Source of the DNA: Sphingomonadales bacterium UBA7471
Lineage (GTDB): Bacteria > Pseudomonadota > Alphaproteobacteria > Sphingomonadales > Sphingomonadaceae
Assembly: GCA_002479765.1 (NCBI GenBank)
Contig: DLOZ01000011.1
Span: forward strand, 1-7,170
DNA length: 7,170 nt
Direction of reading: 5' to 3'
The position numbers were made by a program, and so were the translations under genes. Shown here in pieces: positions 5,908-7,170 of the stretch. The notes beneath the pieces are model-generated. The model was given only the letters and a program-made list of their open reading frames with translations. It was not told the origin of the DNA and searched no databases. Positions within the stretch are counted from its first letter, which is position 1, and each line of letters starts with the position of its first letter.

Positions 5908-7170
5908 CTACCCAATCGCGCGCAGCTTCGGCTCCGCTTCATCCAGTGACGTGCGAATGATGCCAATCAGATCGTCGATCTGCGACGGCGTGATAATCAG
6001 TGGCGGGCACATCACGATGCTGTCGCGGATGCCGCGCACCATAAGGCCGTTGCGGATGCAGATATCGCGCACCATTGGCCCTGCCGTGCCTTCAGCCCCG
6101 CCGAAACGCGCGCCTATGGCCTTGTCGGCAACAACCTCGACCGCGCCCAGCAAGCCAACCGAGCGGGCTTCACCGACCAGCGGGTGGTCGCGCAGTGTCG
6201 CCAGCTTTTCGGCAAGATAGGGGCCGGTTTCGTTCCGGACTTTCTCAAACAGTCCCTCGCGCTCCATGATCTCGATATTGCGCAAGGCGACGGCCGATGC
6301 GACGGGGTGGCCCGAATAGGTATAGCCATGGACGAAATCGCCGCCGGTTTTGATGACCTGGACGATCTCCGCGCTCACGGCGACAGCGGAAATTGGCAGG
6401 TAACCCGACGACAGCCCCTTGGCCATGGCGATGATATCGGGCTTTACGCCAACGGTTTCGTGGCCCCAAATATTGCCCGTCCGGCCAAAGCCGCAGATAA
6501 CCTCGTCACAGACCAACAATATGCCATATTTTCGGCAGATTGCTTCCACCTGCGGCCAGTAATTGGCTGGCGGAATGATAACGCCGCCTGCACCCTGTAC
6601 CGGCTCACCAATGAAGGCCGCGACATTTTCCGGGCCAACTTCTAATATCTTATCCTCAATGGCTTGCGCGCATGCGGTGCCGAAATCTTCGGGCGTCATG
6701 TCGCGGCCTTCATTGTACCAATAAGGCTGGCGAACATGCTCAATACCCGCCATCGGCAAGATGCCGGGGGCGGGGAAGCCTTGGCCGTGCATGACCTTCA
6801 TTCCGCCCATGCTGACGCCCGCGACGGTGGAACCATGATAGGCATTGTGGCGGCTGATGACGATGGTGCGGCTATGTTCGCCCTTCACCTGCCAATAATG
6901 GCGTACCATCCGCAATATGGTGTCATTGGCTTCGGAGCCGGAGCTGTTGAAAAATACATGCGGCAAGCGGCCGCCGGTCAGGCTCGCAATTTTTTCGGCC
7001 AGCAAGATGGCTGGCGCGTTCGCGGTTTTGAAGAAACTGTTATAATATGGCAGCTCCAACATTTGTTCGCGCGCAACCTCGGCAAGCTCATCGCGGCCAT
7101 AGCCCACGTTGACACACCACAGGCCAGCCATCCCGTCCAAAATGCGATTGCCATCGCCATCATGGATATA
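5908..7170 (-). CDS. spuC: Class III PLP aminotransferase, putrescine:pyruvate transaminase (SpuC-like), 5' end beyond window
   Basis: The frame is open to the right edge (first visible residues YIHDGDGNRI), so the start lies outside; 420 codons are visible before TAG at 5908-5910. About 40 N-terminal residues are probably missing, since SpuC-type enzymes have roughly 450-460. It is a fold-type I class III aminotransferase using pyridoxal phosphate in the cytoplasm. Visible motifs in order: DGMAGLWCVNVGYGR near the N-terminus, SSGSEANDTILRMVRHYW (cofactor phosphate site), YHGSTVAG, CDEVICGFGRTG (Asp contacting the pyridine nitrogen), AMAKGLSSGYLP with the Schiff-base Lys at 6418-6420, and YTYSGHPVASAVAL. 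These closely match my memory of Pseudomonas SpuC, which transfers an amino group from putrescine to pyruvate to give 4-aminobutanal and alanine. Other omega-amine:pyruvate transaminases look alike, so substrate is inferred from similarity plus the polyamine transporter nearby. The gene runs opposite to the transporter, with the FKBP gene between them. Confidence 0.88.
   Translation of the reverse strand, partial: YIHDGDGNRILDGMAGLWCVNVGYGRDELAEVAREQMLELPYYNSFFKTANAPAILLAEKIASLTGGRLPHVFFNSSGSEANDTILRMVRHYWQVKGEHSRTIVISRHNAYHGSTVAGVSMGGMKVMHGQGFPAPGILPMAGIEHVRQPYWYNEGRDMTPEDFGTACAQAIEDKILEVGPENVAAFIGEPVQGAGGVIIPPANYWPQVEAICRKYGILLVCDEVICGFGRTGNIWGHETVGVKPDIIAMAKGLSSGYLPISAVAVSAEIVQVIKTGGDFVHGYTYSGHPVASAVALRNIEIMEREGLFEKVRNETGPYLAEKLATLRDHPLVGEARSVGLLGAVEVVADKAIGARFGGAEGTAGPMVRDICIRNGLMVRGIRDSIVMCPPLIITPSQIDDLIGIIRTSLDEAEPKLRAIG

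Overview
The window looks like two bacterial genomes joined inside one gene. Bases 1 to about 1632 read as a GC-rich betaproteobacterium, probably Comamonadaceae. They hold the 3' part of a DUF2817 (M14-like) peptidase gene and the first ~250 codons of a periplasmic dipeptide/nickel-type (SBP_bac_5) binding protein. From about 1657 to the end the sequence reads as a sphingomonad-like alphaproteobacterium of more moderate GC. The lineage calls rest on remembered protein similarity and codon use, not on a database search.

Layout. 1-783 (+): partial DUF2817 peptidase. 904-2016 (+): in-frame chimera of an SBP_bac_5 N-terminal part and a PotD/PotF-type polyamine-binding C-terminal part, with the switch between about 1633 and 1660. 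2020-2931, 2928-3770 and 3782-4912 (+): two polyamine-type permeases and their ATPase, tightly packed behind the binding protein. 4941-5741 (-): exported FKBP-type prolyl isomerase made of two repeats, the second decayed, convergent with the ATPase gene. 5811-5886: a compound palindromic repeat of three hairpins. 5908-7170 (-): class III aminotransferase resembling putrescine:pyruvate transaminase SpuC, with its N-terminus beyond the right edge.

The right-hand genes make a coherent polyamine locus. The ABC transporter would import putrescine or spermidine, and the SpuC-like enzyme would start putrescine breakdown by moving an amino group to pyruvate. The FKBP gene lies between them on the aminotransferase strand and is probably a neighbour, not a pathway member.

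I saw no new defence, mobile or RNA system. The points most worth checking are the chimeric gene (assembly artefact or real recombination), the compound repeat with compensated base changes between its arms, and the duplicated FKBP architecture with matching cysteine pairs. No tRNA, rRNA, CRISPR or insertion sequence was seen.
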